Origin: Caulobacterales bacterium
Lineage (GTDB): Bacteria; Pseudomonadota; Alphaproteobacteria; Caulobacterales; Caulobacteraceae
Assembly (NCBI GenBank): GCA_947480815.1
Contig: CANKEA010000068.1
Coordinates: 1-6,546 of the forward strand
DNA: 6,546 nucleotides
Reading direction: 5' to 3'
The translations under genes were made by a program, and so were the position numbers. Every line of letters begins with the position of its first letter. Position 1 is the first letter of the stretch. Under the pieces are notes generated by a model. It did no database searches and was not told where the DNA came from. It saw nothing but the letters and a program-made list of their open reading frames with translations. Positions 1-5,729 of this stretch are shown here, piece by piece.

Positions 1-569
1 ATCAACTGGCGCGTTTTGAGACCGCCTACGCGGCTGGTTCCGTTGCGGATTTTCTGATCATAGACACCCCTGGCGGCCACACCCCACTCTCGGTTGCTGC
101 CCATGGGCGCGCCGATCTGATCGTCACGCCAATGAACGACAGCTTCGTCGATTTCGACATGTTGGGTGTTGTCGATCCGGTCAGCCTGGATCTGATCCGG
201 CCGAGCCTCTACGCCCTGACCGTCTGGGAGGCGCGCAAGGCCAAGGCGGCGTTCAGCCGGCAGTCGGTCGACTGGGTGGTGCTGCGAAATCGCCTCGCCC
301 CGGCGGAGGCACGCAACCGGCGGCGGCTGGAAGAGCGTTTGATCGCCTTGTCGCGCCGCGCCGGCTTTTCCATCGCATCGGGCCTACGTGATCGGGTGAT
401 ATACCGTGAACTGTTCCCCTTCGGTTTGACGGTCGCCGATCTTTCAACCAAGGTGCGGCCAGTCGCCGTGTCGCTCAGCCATGTGGCCGCGCGGCAGGAA
501 CTGCGTGCCCTGATGCATTGTCTGGGCCTGGCGGACTATTCCGGCGAAGACCTGCTCGCCGCTCAGTAG
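1..569 (+). CDS. mipZ: MipZ, ParA/MinD-type division-plane positioning ATPase (5'-truncated by window edge)
   Basis: The open frame already runs at the window edge (first full codon at base 3) and ends at TAG 567-569, giving 188 residues. MipZ is usually about 270 residues, so roughly the first third, with the Walker A P-loop, lies outside. Visible here are the Walker-B/switch segment FLIIDTPGG (residues 18-25 of the fragment), then LIVTPMNDSFVDFDMLG, which is characteristic of MipZ rather than generic ParA, and a C-terminal FPFGLTVADL segment. In Caulobacter, MipZ is an ATP-dependent dimer that forms a gradient from the ParB-bound poles and inhibits FtsZ polymerisation, placing the Z-ring near midcell. 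The promoter is outside the window. A J-domain gene follows 6 bases later on the same strand, suggesting co-transcription. The internal ATG at 132 is not the start, because clear MipZ sequence precedes it. Confidence 0.93.
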   Translation, partial: QLARFETAYAAGSVADFLIIDTPGGHTPLSVAAHGRADLIVTPMNDSFVDFDMLGVVDPVSLDLIRPSLYALTVWEARKAKAAFSRQSVDWVVLRNRLAPAEARNRRRLEERLIALSRRAGFSIASGLRDRVIYRELFPFGLTVADLSTKVRPVAVSLSHVAARQELRALMHCLGLADYSGEDLLAAQ

Positions 570-575
570 CGGCGC

Positions 576-1022
576 ATGATCGATCTCCTCATTGCTGCCG
601 CTGTGCTGGCCTTCCTAGTCTGGCTGGGCCGTGGCGCGTCGGCTTCGAAAAAAGCCAGTTCATCCGGCAAGTGGCGCATTGTCGGGGGCATGATCGCCCT
701 GGCGGTCGTGGTGTGGGGCACGCTATTGCTTGTCCGCGGTGCCTGGATCGGGGGTGTGCCCCTGTTGATCACAGGCCTCGGTATGGCCCTAGCCGCTCGC
801 CGACGTGGCGCACGCTCTACCGCCACTGAATCCTCACCGTCGTCCGCTCGCATGAGTGTGGCCGAGGCCCGGTCTATGTTGGGTGTGGGGGAGGGGGCCA
901 GCCGGGCCGAGATCGAGGCGGCCTACAAGCGGTTGATGATACGGGTCCACCCTGACCACGGCGGTGCCAGTGGCCTAGCTATCCAATTGAATGCTGCTCG
1001 TGACGTTTTGCTGAAATCCTAG
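576..1022 (+). CDS. Membrane-anchored J-domain (DnaJ-like) protein
   Basis: This is a 148-residue protein. The N-terminus carries hydrophobic segments at about residues 2-17, 35-53 and 57-74, so it has two or three membrane spans. A basic/Ser-rich linker (75-92) follows, then a C-terminal J domain (about 93-148) with an intact HPD motif at 125-127 (RVHPDHGG), preceded by the basic helix AAYKRLMIR. This layout, membrane anchor first and short J domain last, resembles the Tim14/Pam18-like J proteins of alphaproteobacteria rather than full DnaJ, since no G/F region, zinc finger or substrate domain is present. HPD is the element that stimulates DnaK ATPase, so the inferred role is recruiting DnaK to the membrane; its client is unknown. 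The ATG at 576 lies 6 bases after the mipZ stop. No strong Shine-Dalgarno is visible, so translation may be coupled to mipZ. The gene converges with the downstream carboxypeptidase gene across 75 bp, with no clear terminator. Confidence 0.87.
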   Translation: MIDLLIAAAVLAFLVWLGRGASASKKASSSGKWRIVGGMIALAVVVWGTLLLVRGAWIGGVPLLITGLGMALAARRRGARSTATESSPSSARMSVAEARSMLGVGEGASRAEIEAAYKRLMIRVHPDHGGASGLAIQLNAARDVLLKS

Positions 1023-1097
1023 CGGGCTTGGCCGAACCGGAAGAAATATCGGGCCGTTATGCTAGGGCTTTGGCTGCGGGTGCCATCTGCGGGGTGT

Positions 1098-2354
1098 CTA
1101 GCCTGGCGGCAGAACTATACAGTCCATCCGCTTGGCTGTGATGCTCTTGCAGGCCTCGCGGGCGTCAGCCTCGCCCAGGCCGATGAACTGGGCACGATAG
1201 CCTTTCCCAGACTTCTCGACCTTGCTGTCGGCCTCTCCGACCGCACTGGCGAAACGCTTTTCGATCAGTTTAACTTGGCTGTTCGCGAGGCTCTGCTGGC
1301 GAAACGCGCCAACCTGAATGCCCCAGCGGCCCTTGGCTTCTGATTGACTAGGCCTCAGCGGGTGCCGGGCAGGGTTATTGGCTAGCTCGATATGCACGCT
1401 CGCCTGCTCCGCATCGCCCTGGCCGATTGGTGGCCGGGTTAGGTGGCCTTCGGCCGACGGCTCGGAAAGGTTCCGGCCTATCGAGGCGGTCTTGTCGCCG
1501 TGGTTGCGACGGTCCAGCACATCGAAGCCCGTAAGGAGCAGATCTTCGACATTTGAATCGCGTGCCGCAGTCGACGAGCCGCCCATGACCACTGCGATCA
1601 GTCGGCGGCCATTGCGCACCGCCGAGGCAGAAAGGTTAAAGCCGGAGGCGTTGGTGTAGCCCGTCTTCAGGCCGTCCACGCCCGGCATCTTGCCTAGCAG
1701 TCCGTTGTGATTGCGCATGGTGCGCCCGCGGAAGCTGAACTGCTGAGTGCCGAACAGGCTGTAATACTGCGGATAGTCGCGCATCACGGCGCGCGACAGC
1801 ACGGCGATATCGTGTGCCGTCGAGATTTGTCGGCTGTCCGGTAGGCCCGACGCATTGACGAAGCGGGTGTTATGCATCCCAAGCTCTTGGCCGCGCAGGG
1901 TCATTAGCGCAGCGAAGCGGGCCTCGGTGCCCCCCATTTTCTCGGCTAGGGCCACGGCCATGTCGTTTGCGGACTGCACCGCCAGGGCACGCATGGCATC
2001 GTCGACGCTGATGCTCTCTCCAGCGCGCAGGCCGAGCTTTGTCGGAGCCATGGCGGCGGCGCGTGGGGAAACGGTAATCTGATCGCCAAGCTTCATCCGG
2101 CCTTCGGCCAGAGCCTCGAACGCCAGGTACAGGGTCATGATCTTGGTGATCGAGGCGGGGTAACGCGGGCTGTCAGACTTGTTCTCGTACAGGACCTCGC
2201 CGCTGTTGGCGTCGATCACGATGGCGGCGTACTTTGGCTGTGAAGAGGGGACAAAGTGCAGGGCCTGTGCTTGGGCTCGCGCACACAACAGCGGTGTGAA
2301 TGCGCTGGCGGCGAATGCGAGGGCGATTAGAACGCGCCTGGCGGGCTGGGGCAT
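1098..2354 (-). CDS. D-alanyl-D-alanine carboxypeptidase (PBP5/6 type, peptidase S11) with C-terminal SPOR domain
   Basis: This 418-residue protein is a serine D,D-carboxypeptidase that removes the terminal D-Ala from peptidoglycan pentapeptides in the periplasm. All three active-site motifs are present: SITK at 68-71 (nucleophile S68, general base K71), SAN at 128-130 and KTG at 230-232. A Sec signal peptide spans about residues 1-31 (PARR, then a hydrophobic core, then ARAQAQA with likely cleavage before LHF). After a polar linker (about 283-342), residues 343-418 form a SPOR domain (RWGIQVGAF ... GYRAQFIGL) that would bind glycan stripped of stem peptides at the division septum. SPOR sits where classical PBP5 has its beta domain and membrane-anchor helix, implying septal targeting without a membrane tether. 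I chose ATG 2354 over an in-frame TTG at 2432 because the signal peptide begins there and the added 26 residues look like 5' leader. The Shine-Dalgarno is weak (AAAGG close to ATG). Stop is at 1098-1100. Confidence 0.93.
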   Translation of the reverse strand: MPQPARRVLIALAFAASAFTPLLCARAQAQALHFVPSSQPKYAAIVIDANSGEVLYENKSDSPRYPASITKIMTLYLAFEALAEGRMKLGDQITVSPRAAAMAPTKLGLRAGESISVDDAMRALAVQSANDMAVALAEKMGGTEARFAALMTLRGQELGMHNTRFVNASGLPDSRQISTAHDIAVLSRAVMRDYPQYYSLFGTQQFSFRGRTMRNHNGLLGKMPGVDGLKTGYTNASGFNLSASAVRNGRRLIAVVMGGSSTAARDSNVEDLLLTGFDVLDRRNHGDKTASIGRNLSEPSAEGHLTRPPIGQGDAEQASVHIELANNPARHPLRPSQSEAKGRWGIQVGAFRQQSLANSQVKLIEKRFASAVGEADSKVEKSGKGYRAQFIGLGEADAREACKSITAKRMDCIVLPPG

Positions 2355-2378
2355 GGGCCTTTGTCCGTCGAACTGAGG

Positions 2379-2408
2379 ATTAAACGACTCGATTCTGAGT
2401 CGCGCTGA
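2379..2408 (-). promoter_or_regulatory. Candidate promoter of the carboxypeptidase gene containing three clustered GANTC (CcrM) sites
   Basis: On the minus strand TTTAAT (2379-2384) matches the -10 consensus at 5 of 6 bases and sits 24 bases upstream of ATG 2354, which would give a short leader. Just upstream are three GANTC sites, GACTC 2386-2390, GATTC 2391-2395 and GAGTC 2397-2401. The outer two form a perfect 6-bp inverted repeat (CGACTC, 2385-2390, and GAGTCG, 2397-2402). The -35 match is poor (TTCAGC or CAGCGC depending on spacing). In Caulobacterales, GANTC is methylated by CcrM, and GcrA activates sigma70 promoters with methylated GANTC near -10/-35. A weak -35 with GANTC in the spacer fits that class. 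The motifs are seen directly; the promoter and regulator are inferred. Confidence 0.4.
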
Positions 2409-2446
2409 ACGAATGCAGCTTAATATGCGCAATGGGGCGTTTCGCG

Positions 2447-2454
2447 ATGGTTAA
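2447..2454 (-). promoter_or_regulatory. CtrA-like half-site upstream of the carboxypeptidase gene
   Basis: The minus strand reads TTAACCAT, the 8-base half-site form of the Caulobacter CtrA motif (the full form is TTAA-N7-TTAA). No second TTAA occurs at the correct distance, so only a half-site can be claimed. It lies 93 bases upstream of ATG 2354, near the GANTC cluster. An 8-mer of this kind can occur by chance. Confidence 0.25.
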
Positions 2455-2530
2455 CAAGATGTGAGCGGGTGGCGTAATCTTTCCGTGGGTTAGCCTGACC
2501 GTCAAGGTGAATGACCCTGCTGCGACGTTA

Positions 2531-2592
2531 TTGTGCAGTGCACAAAAAAGCTTGCGTGCTGCGATGCAGTATGGTGAAATGTTTGTGCAACA
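2531..2592 (+). promoter_or_regulatory. TGC-rich dyad cluster, candidate PhaR operator of the phasin gene
   Basis: Three related elements lie between 107 and 46 bases upstream of the phasin ATG. TTGTGCAGTGCACAA (2531-2545) is a perfect 7-bp inverted repeat around a central G. CTGCGATGCAG (2559-2569) is a CTGC-N3-GCAG dyad. TTGTGCA (2583-2589) repeats one arm of the first dyad. Alphaproteobacterial PhaR repressors are known to bind TGC-rich dyads of this type upstream of phasin genes and to release DNA when PHA is present. The location and motif shape support that reading; phaR itself is not in the window. I could not assign a convincing -35/-10 pair; the best guess is TTGCGT 2552-2557 with TGAAAT 2575-2580. 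Confidence 0.5.
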
Positions 2593-2637
2593 TAGTTTTT
2601 CCGTTCGTCGCCTTTCACTTGTCTACAGGAGAGCCCC

Positions 2638-3075
2638 ATGGCCACCGCCGCTGACACCATCAAGTCGACCACCGACCAATTCACCGCCGCCGGCACGCAA
2701 GCCTTCAAGGACTCTGTCGAAAAGACCCTGTCTGGCATCAATGATGTGAACACCCATTCCAAGAAGAACCTCGAAGCTGTGGTGGCCTCGGTGACCGCCG
2801 CCACCAAGGGTGCTGAAGCCCTGGGCGCTCAGGCAATCGCCTTCTCCAAGAAGAGCGTCGAGGATCAAGTCGCGGCCTCCAAGGCCCTGGCTGGCGCCAA
2901 GAGCGTTCAGGAAGCGGTCGAGTTGCAAACCAGCTTCGCCAAGTCGGCTCTTGAATCCTACCTCGCTAACGTCAACGCCATGTCGCAAACCGTCACTGCC
3001 TCGGTGAAGGATGCTTTCAAGCCGATCAACGAGCGTGCCATCGCGCTGGTCGAAAAGGTGCAAGCCGCCCGATAG
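2638..3075 (+). CDS. Phasin family protein (PHA granule-associated)
   Basis: This 145-residue protein is rich in Ala, Lys, Ser and Val, with no Cys or Trp and no signal peptide, and is predicted almost entirely helical. The central segment (about 35-115; KKNLEAVVAS, AIAFSKKSVEDQVAASKALAGAKS, ELQTSFAKSALESYLANV) has the amphipathic heptad pattern of Phasin_2 proteins, and the tail SVKDAFKPINERA is typical of the family. Phasins coat polyhydroxyalkanoate granules in the cytoplasm and limit coalescence. A strong Shine-Dalgarno (AGGAGAG 2627-2633) sits four bases before ATG 2638. The codons are strongly biased (AAG, CTG, GTC, GCC), fitting an abundant protein. The gene stands alone, divergent from the carboxypeptidase gene, with a TGC-rich dyad cluster upstream and an intrinsic terminator downstream, so it is probably monocistronic. 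The exact polymer and paralogue number are unknown. Confidence 0.92.
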   Translation: MATAADTIKSTTDQFTAAGTQAFKDSVEKTLSGINDVNTHSKKNLEAVVASVTAATKGAEALGAQAIAFSKKSVEDQVAASKALAGAKSVQEAVELQTSFAKSALESYLANVNAMSQTVTASVKDAFKPINERAIALVEKVQAAR

Positions 3076-3132
3076 GCCCTGGCTGCCGGATAGGTCGCCT
3101 TTCGGCGTCCATCTGGCTTCCACCTCAGAATT

Positions 3133-3167
3133 AAAGGCCCGGGCTGGCGACAGTCCGGGCCTTTTCT
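3133..3167 (+). terminator. Rho-independent terminator of the phasin gene
   Basis: AAAGGCCCGGGCTG (3133-3146) pairs with CAGTCCGGGCCTTT (3151-3164) in a 14-bp stem with one G-T wobble, closed by a GCGA (GNRA) tetraloop at 3147-3150 and followed by TTTTCT. It starts 57 bases after the phasin stop. The A-rich 5' arm and T-rich 3' arm could also give some termination on the opposite strand. Confidence 0.9.
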
Positions 3168-3170
3168 CGT

Positions 3171-3200
3171 TTGCCGCCCCCGGTCCCCCCGCGCTATCAC
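3171..3200 (+). promoter_or_regulatory. Candidate housekeeping-sigma promoter of the ridA-GDPD-DUF482 unit
   Basis: TTGCCGC (3171-3177) and GCTATCAC (3193-3200) are separated by 15 bases. They compare with the Caulobacter housekeeping pattern TTGACGS, 10-14 bases, GCTANAWC, with one mismatch in each box and one extra spacer base. The position fits: it is just past the phasin terminator, and a start near 3205 would leave a short leader before the Shine-Dalgarno at 3214. Confidence 0.42.
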
Positions 3201-3222
3201 AGCACAGGCGTTCGGAGGTGAG

Positions 3223-3681
3223 ATGTCCAAGGTCGAGCAACGATTAGCGGAACTGGGCCTGAGCCTGCCCACGCCCGTTTCTCCCATCGCCAACTATGTG
3301 CCGTACGTGCGGTCTGGGAACCTGGTTTACATCTCCGGCCAGGTCTCACTCGGTGCAGACGGCGGCATTATGGGCACGGTAGGCGACGATCTCACCCTGG
3401 AGCAGGGCCAGGCCGCGGCGCGTCTCTGTGGTCTTAATCTGCTGGCCCAGATGAAAGCGGCCTGCGGTGGCGATCTCGATCAGGTCAAGCGCGTGGTCAA
3501 ACTGGGCGGGTTCGTCCAGGGCGCAGCGGGCTTCATTGACATACCCTCGGTGGTCAACGGCTGTTCCGACCTGATGGTGGCGGCTTTCGGCGATGCTGGC
3601 CGCCATGCCCGCTCGGCCGTGGGTGTCTACCGCCTGCCGCGTGGATTTGCTGTTGAGGTTGACGCCGTGGTGGAAGTCTAG
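3223..3681 (+). CDS. RidA/YjgF/YER057c/UK114 family protein (reactive enamine/imine deaminase-like)
   Basis: This is a 152-residue cytoplasmic protein of the trimeric RidA superfamily. Family landmarks are YVRSGNLVYISGQ (28-40), the helix QAAARLCGLNLLAQMKAACG (63-82) before DQVKRVVKL, and the C-terminal signature ARSAVGVYRLPRGFAVEVDA. R130 aligns with the arginine that binds the substrate carboxylate in RidA. The protein is longer than E. coli RidA (about 128 residues), with extra N-terminal residues and an AAGFIDIPSVVNG loop, which places it in the YjgF-like group of about 150 residues rather than RidA proper. Hydrolysis of reactive 2-aminoacrylate-type intermediates is the known role of RidA; whether this subgroup shares it is uncertain. 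The Shine-Dalgarno GGAGGTGA (3214-3221) is nearly ideal for ATG 3223. It is the first gene of a tightly packed unit; the next start is one base past its TAG. Confidence 0.9.
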   Translation: MSKVEQRLAELGLSLPTPVSPIANYVPYVRSGNLVYISGQVSLGADGGIMGTVGDDLTLEQGQAAARLCGLNLLAQMKAACGGDLDQVKRVVKLGGFVQGAAGFIDIPSVVNGCSDLMVAAFGDAGRHARSAVGVYRLPRGFAVEVDAVVEV

Positions 3682-3682
3682 A

Positions 3683-4456
3683 TTGCGCCACAGCTCACGC
3701 CCGGCGATCCAGCTGTTCGGCGAAGCTTGGGATCGGCTGTTCTCGCCCGCCATTGCCCACCGCGGACTCTGGACGCCCTACGGTGCGCCGGAAAACTCTC
3801 TGATGGCCTTCCAGGCGGCCTGCGACGCCGGCTACAGCATAGAACTCGATGTGCAGCTCTCGGCGGATGGCGAGGCCATGGTGTTCCATGATGAGCGGCT
3901 GGAGCGCCTAACCGGCACCGAAGGCCGCTTGAGTGACCATACCGCTGCTGAACTTAGTGCCCTGTTTCTTTCGGGTACTGATGATACCATCCCCACCCTG
4001 GCCGAGGCCCTGGTCGAGATTGGCCACCGCGCCCTGGTGTTGATCGAGGTCAAGGCGCCGTTTGGCGAGGTTGGGCTGCTGGAAAAGCGCGTCAGCGAAG
4101 TGCTGCTCGATCACAATGGTCCCACCGCCGTCATTGGTTTTAATCCCTATTCTCATGCCTGGTTCGCTCAGCATCATCCGCAGATCCTGCGCGGGCTCGA
4201 CTCTTACGCCTGGCGTGACAAGGCCGCCGATAGGCTTGCTCTCGACCAACGCCGCGCCTTTGCCGCCCTGGAGCAGGTCGATCTGGCCAAGCCAGATTTC
4301 TTGGCGCTTAGCCTCGATATTCTGCCCAGCGCTCGTACCGACGCCTTGCGGGCTGATGGCATGCCGGTCGTGGCCTGGACCATCCGCAGCCCCGATCAGT
4401 GGGCCACGCTGCAGGACCATTGCGACAACTTCATCTTCGAGGGTTTTAAGCCGTGA
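3683..4456 (+). CDS. Glycerophosphodiester phosphodiesterase family protein (GDPD, TIM barrel)
   Basis: This 257-residue protein is counted from a TTG start at 3683. It has the complete GDPD catalytic set: HRG with H26-R27, PENS with E37-N38, ELD with E54 and D56 (metal ligands), FHD with H69-D70, LTG at 76-78, and IEVK with E122 and K124; the barrel closes with VVAWTIRS (229-236) and FIFEGF near the end. The family hydrolyses glycerophosphodiesters to glycerol-3-phosphate and an alcohol in a metal-dependent reaction. No signal peptide is seen, so it is likely cytoplasmic, with substrates from phospholipid turnover. Its length is normal. I prefer TTG 3683 because it lies one base after the ridA stop, has GGAAG (3672-3676) six bases upstream, and starts about 25 residues before HRG; an in-frame ATG at 3593 would overlap ridA by 89 bases and add unlikely residues. 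Its stop overlaps the next gene's GTG, indicating translational coupling. Confidence 0.9.
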   Translation: MRHSSRPAIQLFGEAWDRLFSPAIAHRGLWTPYGAPENSLMAFQAACDAGYSIELDVQLSADGEAMVFHDERLERLTGTEGRLSDHTAAELSALFLSGTDDTIPTLAEALVEIGHRALVLIEVKAPFGEVGLLEKRVSEVLLDHNGPTAVIGFNPYSHAWFAQHHPQILRGLDSYAWRDKAADRLALDQRRAFAALEQVDLAKPDFLALSLDILPSARTDALRADGMPVVAWTIRSPDQWATLQDHCDNFIFEGFKP

Positions 4457-5610
4457 TCCCGCTAAACCCGGCGGTGCAGGTGTCCCGCCGGATCGAGGAG
4501 ATCGGGCGCGAACCGTGGGATGCCTGCGCCGGGCCCTACGGCAATCCCTTCATCGCCTACGACTTCCTTGATGCTGCCGAGCAGGCTGGTTGCGCGGTCG
4601 AGCGGCAGGGTTGGGGACCGCAGCACCTTAGCCTGCGCGATGAAGCCGGTGCCGTGGCGGCGGTCATGCCGCTCTATATGAAGGCGCACAGTCAGGGTGA
4701 ATACGTCTTCGATCACGCCTGGGCCCAGGCCTATGAACAGGCCGGGGGCCACTATTACCCCAAACTCCTCAGCGCCGCGCCGTTCTCGCCGGTGACGGGC
4801 CCGCGTCTTTTGATCCGCCCCGACATCGACGCAGACGCCGCCTGTCGTCTTTTGCTGGGTGGGGTTGTGGCCCTGGCCGAGGAGCGTGGTGCTTCATCGC
4901 TGCATATCAACTTCCCGACCGGGAAGGAGTGGACGTGGCTGGGGGAGGAGGGGCTCTTGCTTCGCCAGGATCAGCAGTACCACTGGCATAACCCTGGCTA
5001 TGCCGACTTTGAGGCCTTCCTGGCCGACCTCTCGTCTGGCCGCCGAAAGACCATCCGCCGTGAACGCCGCGAAGCGCAGAAAGATCTCGAAATCGTTGCT
5101 GTGTCAGGCGCAGACCTGACCGAAGACCACTGGGACGCCTTCTTCACTTTCTACATAGATACGGGCGGACGAAAGTGGGGCCGCCCCTATCTGAACCGAC
5201 ACTTCTTTTCTCTGATCGGCGAGCGGATGGCCGACCGTATTCTGCTGGTCATGGCGCGGCGGGGAGGGACCTGGATTGCCGGGGCCCTGAATCTGATCGG
5301 CACAGACGCTCTGTACGGTCGCAACTGGGGCTGCACCGAGGACGTACCCTTTCTGCATTTCGAGCTCTGCTACTATCAGGCGATCGAACATGCGATCCGG
5401 CTGGGCCTCTCCCGCGTCGAGGCCGGTGCCCAGGGCCAGCACAAGATCGCCCGTGGCTACCTGCCGCAAGCGGTCTATTCGGCCCATTGGATTGCCGATC
5501 CGGCGCTGCGCGCGCCCGTCGCCCGCTATCTGGATCAGGAACGTGTCGCTGTCATGGGTGAGATGGACTATCTGGCGGCGGAGTTCTCGCCCTTCCGGCA
5601 CGAAACCTAG
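4453..5610 (+). CDS. DUF482 / FemAB-like protein with GNAT-type acyltransferase fold ('peptidogalycan biosynthesis' family)
   Basis: This is a 385-residue soluble protein with no signal peptide. It matches the DUF482/FemAB_like family by full-length pattern: NPFIAYDFL (31-39), the PLYMKAHSQGEYVFDHAWAQAY block (73-94), YYPKLLSAAPFSPVTGPRLL (101-120), LHINFP (150-155), a basic SGRRKTIRRERR helix (195-206), GRNWGCTEDVPFLHFELCYYQ (289-309) and AGAQGQHKIARGYLP (325-338). The fold is related to GNAT and Fem aminoacyl transferases, and cell-wall modification is often suggested, but I know of no firm substrate for this subfamily and infer only acyl or aminoacyl transfer. The start is GTG 4453, overlapping the GDPD stop (GTGA), with GAGGG (4439-4443) nine bases upstream. 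The family is usually 370-400 residues, so this one is complete. Tight coupling to GDPD suggests coordinated synthesis. Confidence 0.88.
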   Translation: MIPLNPAVQVSRRIEEIGREPWDACAGPYGNPFIAYDFLDAAEQAGCAVERQGWGPQHLSLRDEAGAVAAVMPLYMKAHSQGEYVFDHAWAQAYEQAGGHYYPKLLSAAPFSPVTGPRLLIRPDIDADAACRLLLGGVVALAEERGASSLHINFPTGKEWTWLGEEGLLLRQDQQYHWHNPGYADFEAFLADLSSGRRKTIRRERREAQKDLEIVAVSGADLTEDHWDAFFTFYIDTGGRKWGRPYLNRHFFSLIGERMADRILLVMARRGGTWIAGALNLIGTDALYGRNWGCTEDVPFLHFELCYYQAIEHAIRLGLSRVEAGAQGQHKIARGYLPQAVYSAHWIADPALRAPVARYLDQERVAVMGEMDYLAAEFSPFRHET

Positions 5611-5729
5611 GCCCCATCGCATCGAGAGATCGGATATGGGCCATGACCATCTGGACCCCGTTGCCCGTCGCGCCCTTCCCCCCATCCTCAGCCATCGCTA
5701 AACCCCCTCCATCAGCACGGGAGTCCCTG

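Noticed and set aside
1059..1343. Plus-strand open frame across the end of the carboxypeptidase gene
   Set aside because: It is antisense to the SPOR-coding region and has no family resemblance; a high-GC shadow frame.
2355..2432. Longer carboxypeptidase reading from an in-frame TTG at 2432
   Set aside because: The extra 26 residues precede a normal Sec signal peptide beginning at ATG 2354 and cover the GANTC cluster and -10-like box, so they are better read as promoter and leader.
2487..2505. Minus-strand TTGACGG and GCTAACCC boxes resembling a Caulobacter housekeeping promoter
   Set aside because: The boxes are separated by only 4 bases instead of 10-14, so they cannot act as a normal -35/-10 pair.
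2507..2749. Small plus-strand open frame beginning in the phasin leader
   Set aside because: Although AAGGTGA precedes an ATG at 2511, it runs into the phasin gene in another frame and gives low-complexity Pro/Arg sequence there.
2623..3240. 205-residue minus-strand open frame opposite the phasin gene
   Set aside because: It covers the phasin gene, its terminator and the ridA ribosome-binding site; Gly/Leu-rich shadow sequence without recognisable motifs.
3593..3682. GDPD starting at ATG 3593
   Set aside because: It would overlap ridA by 89 bases and add an Arg/Trp-rich stretch that is a shadow of the ridA 3' end; homology begins after 3683.
5643..5729. HIT protein starting at ATG 5643, or a separate small peptide here
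   Set aside because: The leader is Pro-rich and unlike the HIT family, with no Shine-Dalgarno, whereas ATG 5730 has GGGAG six bases upstream.
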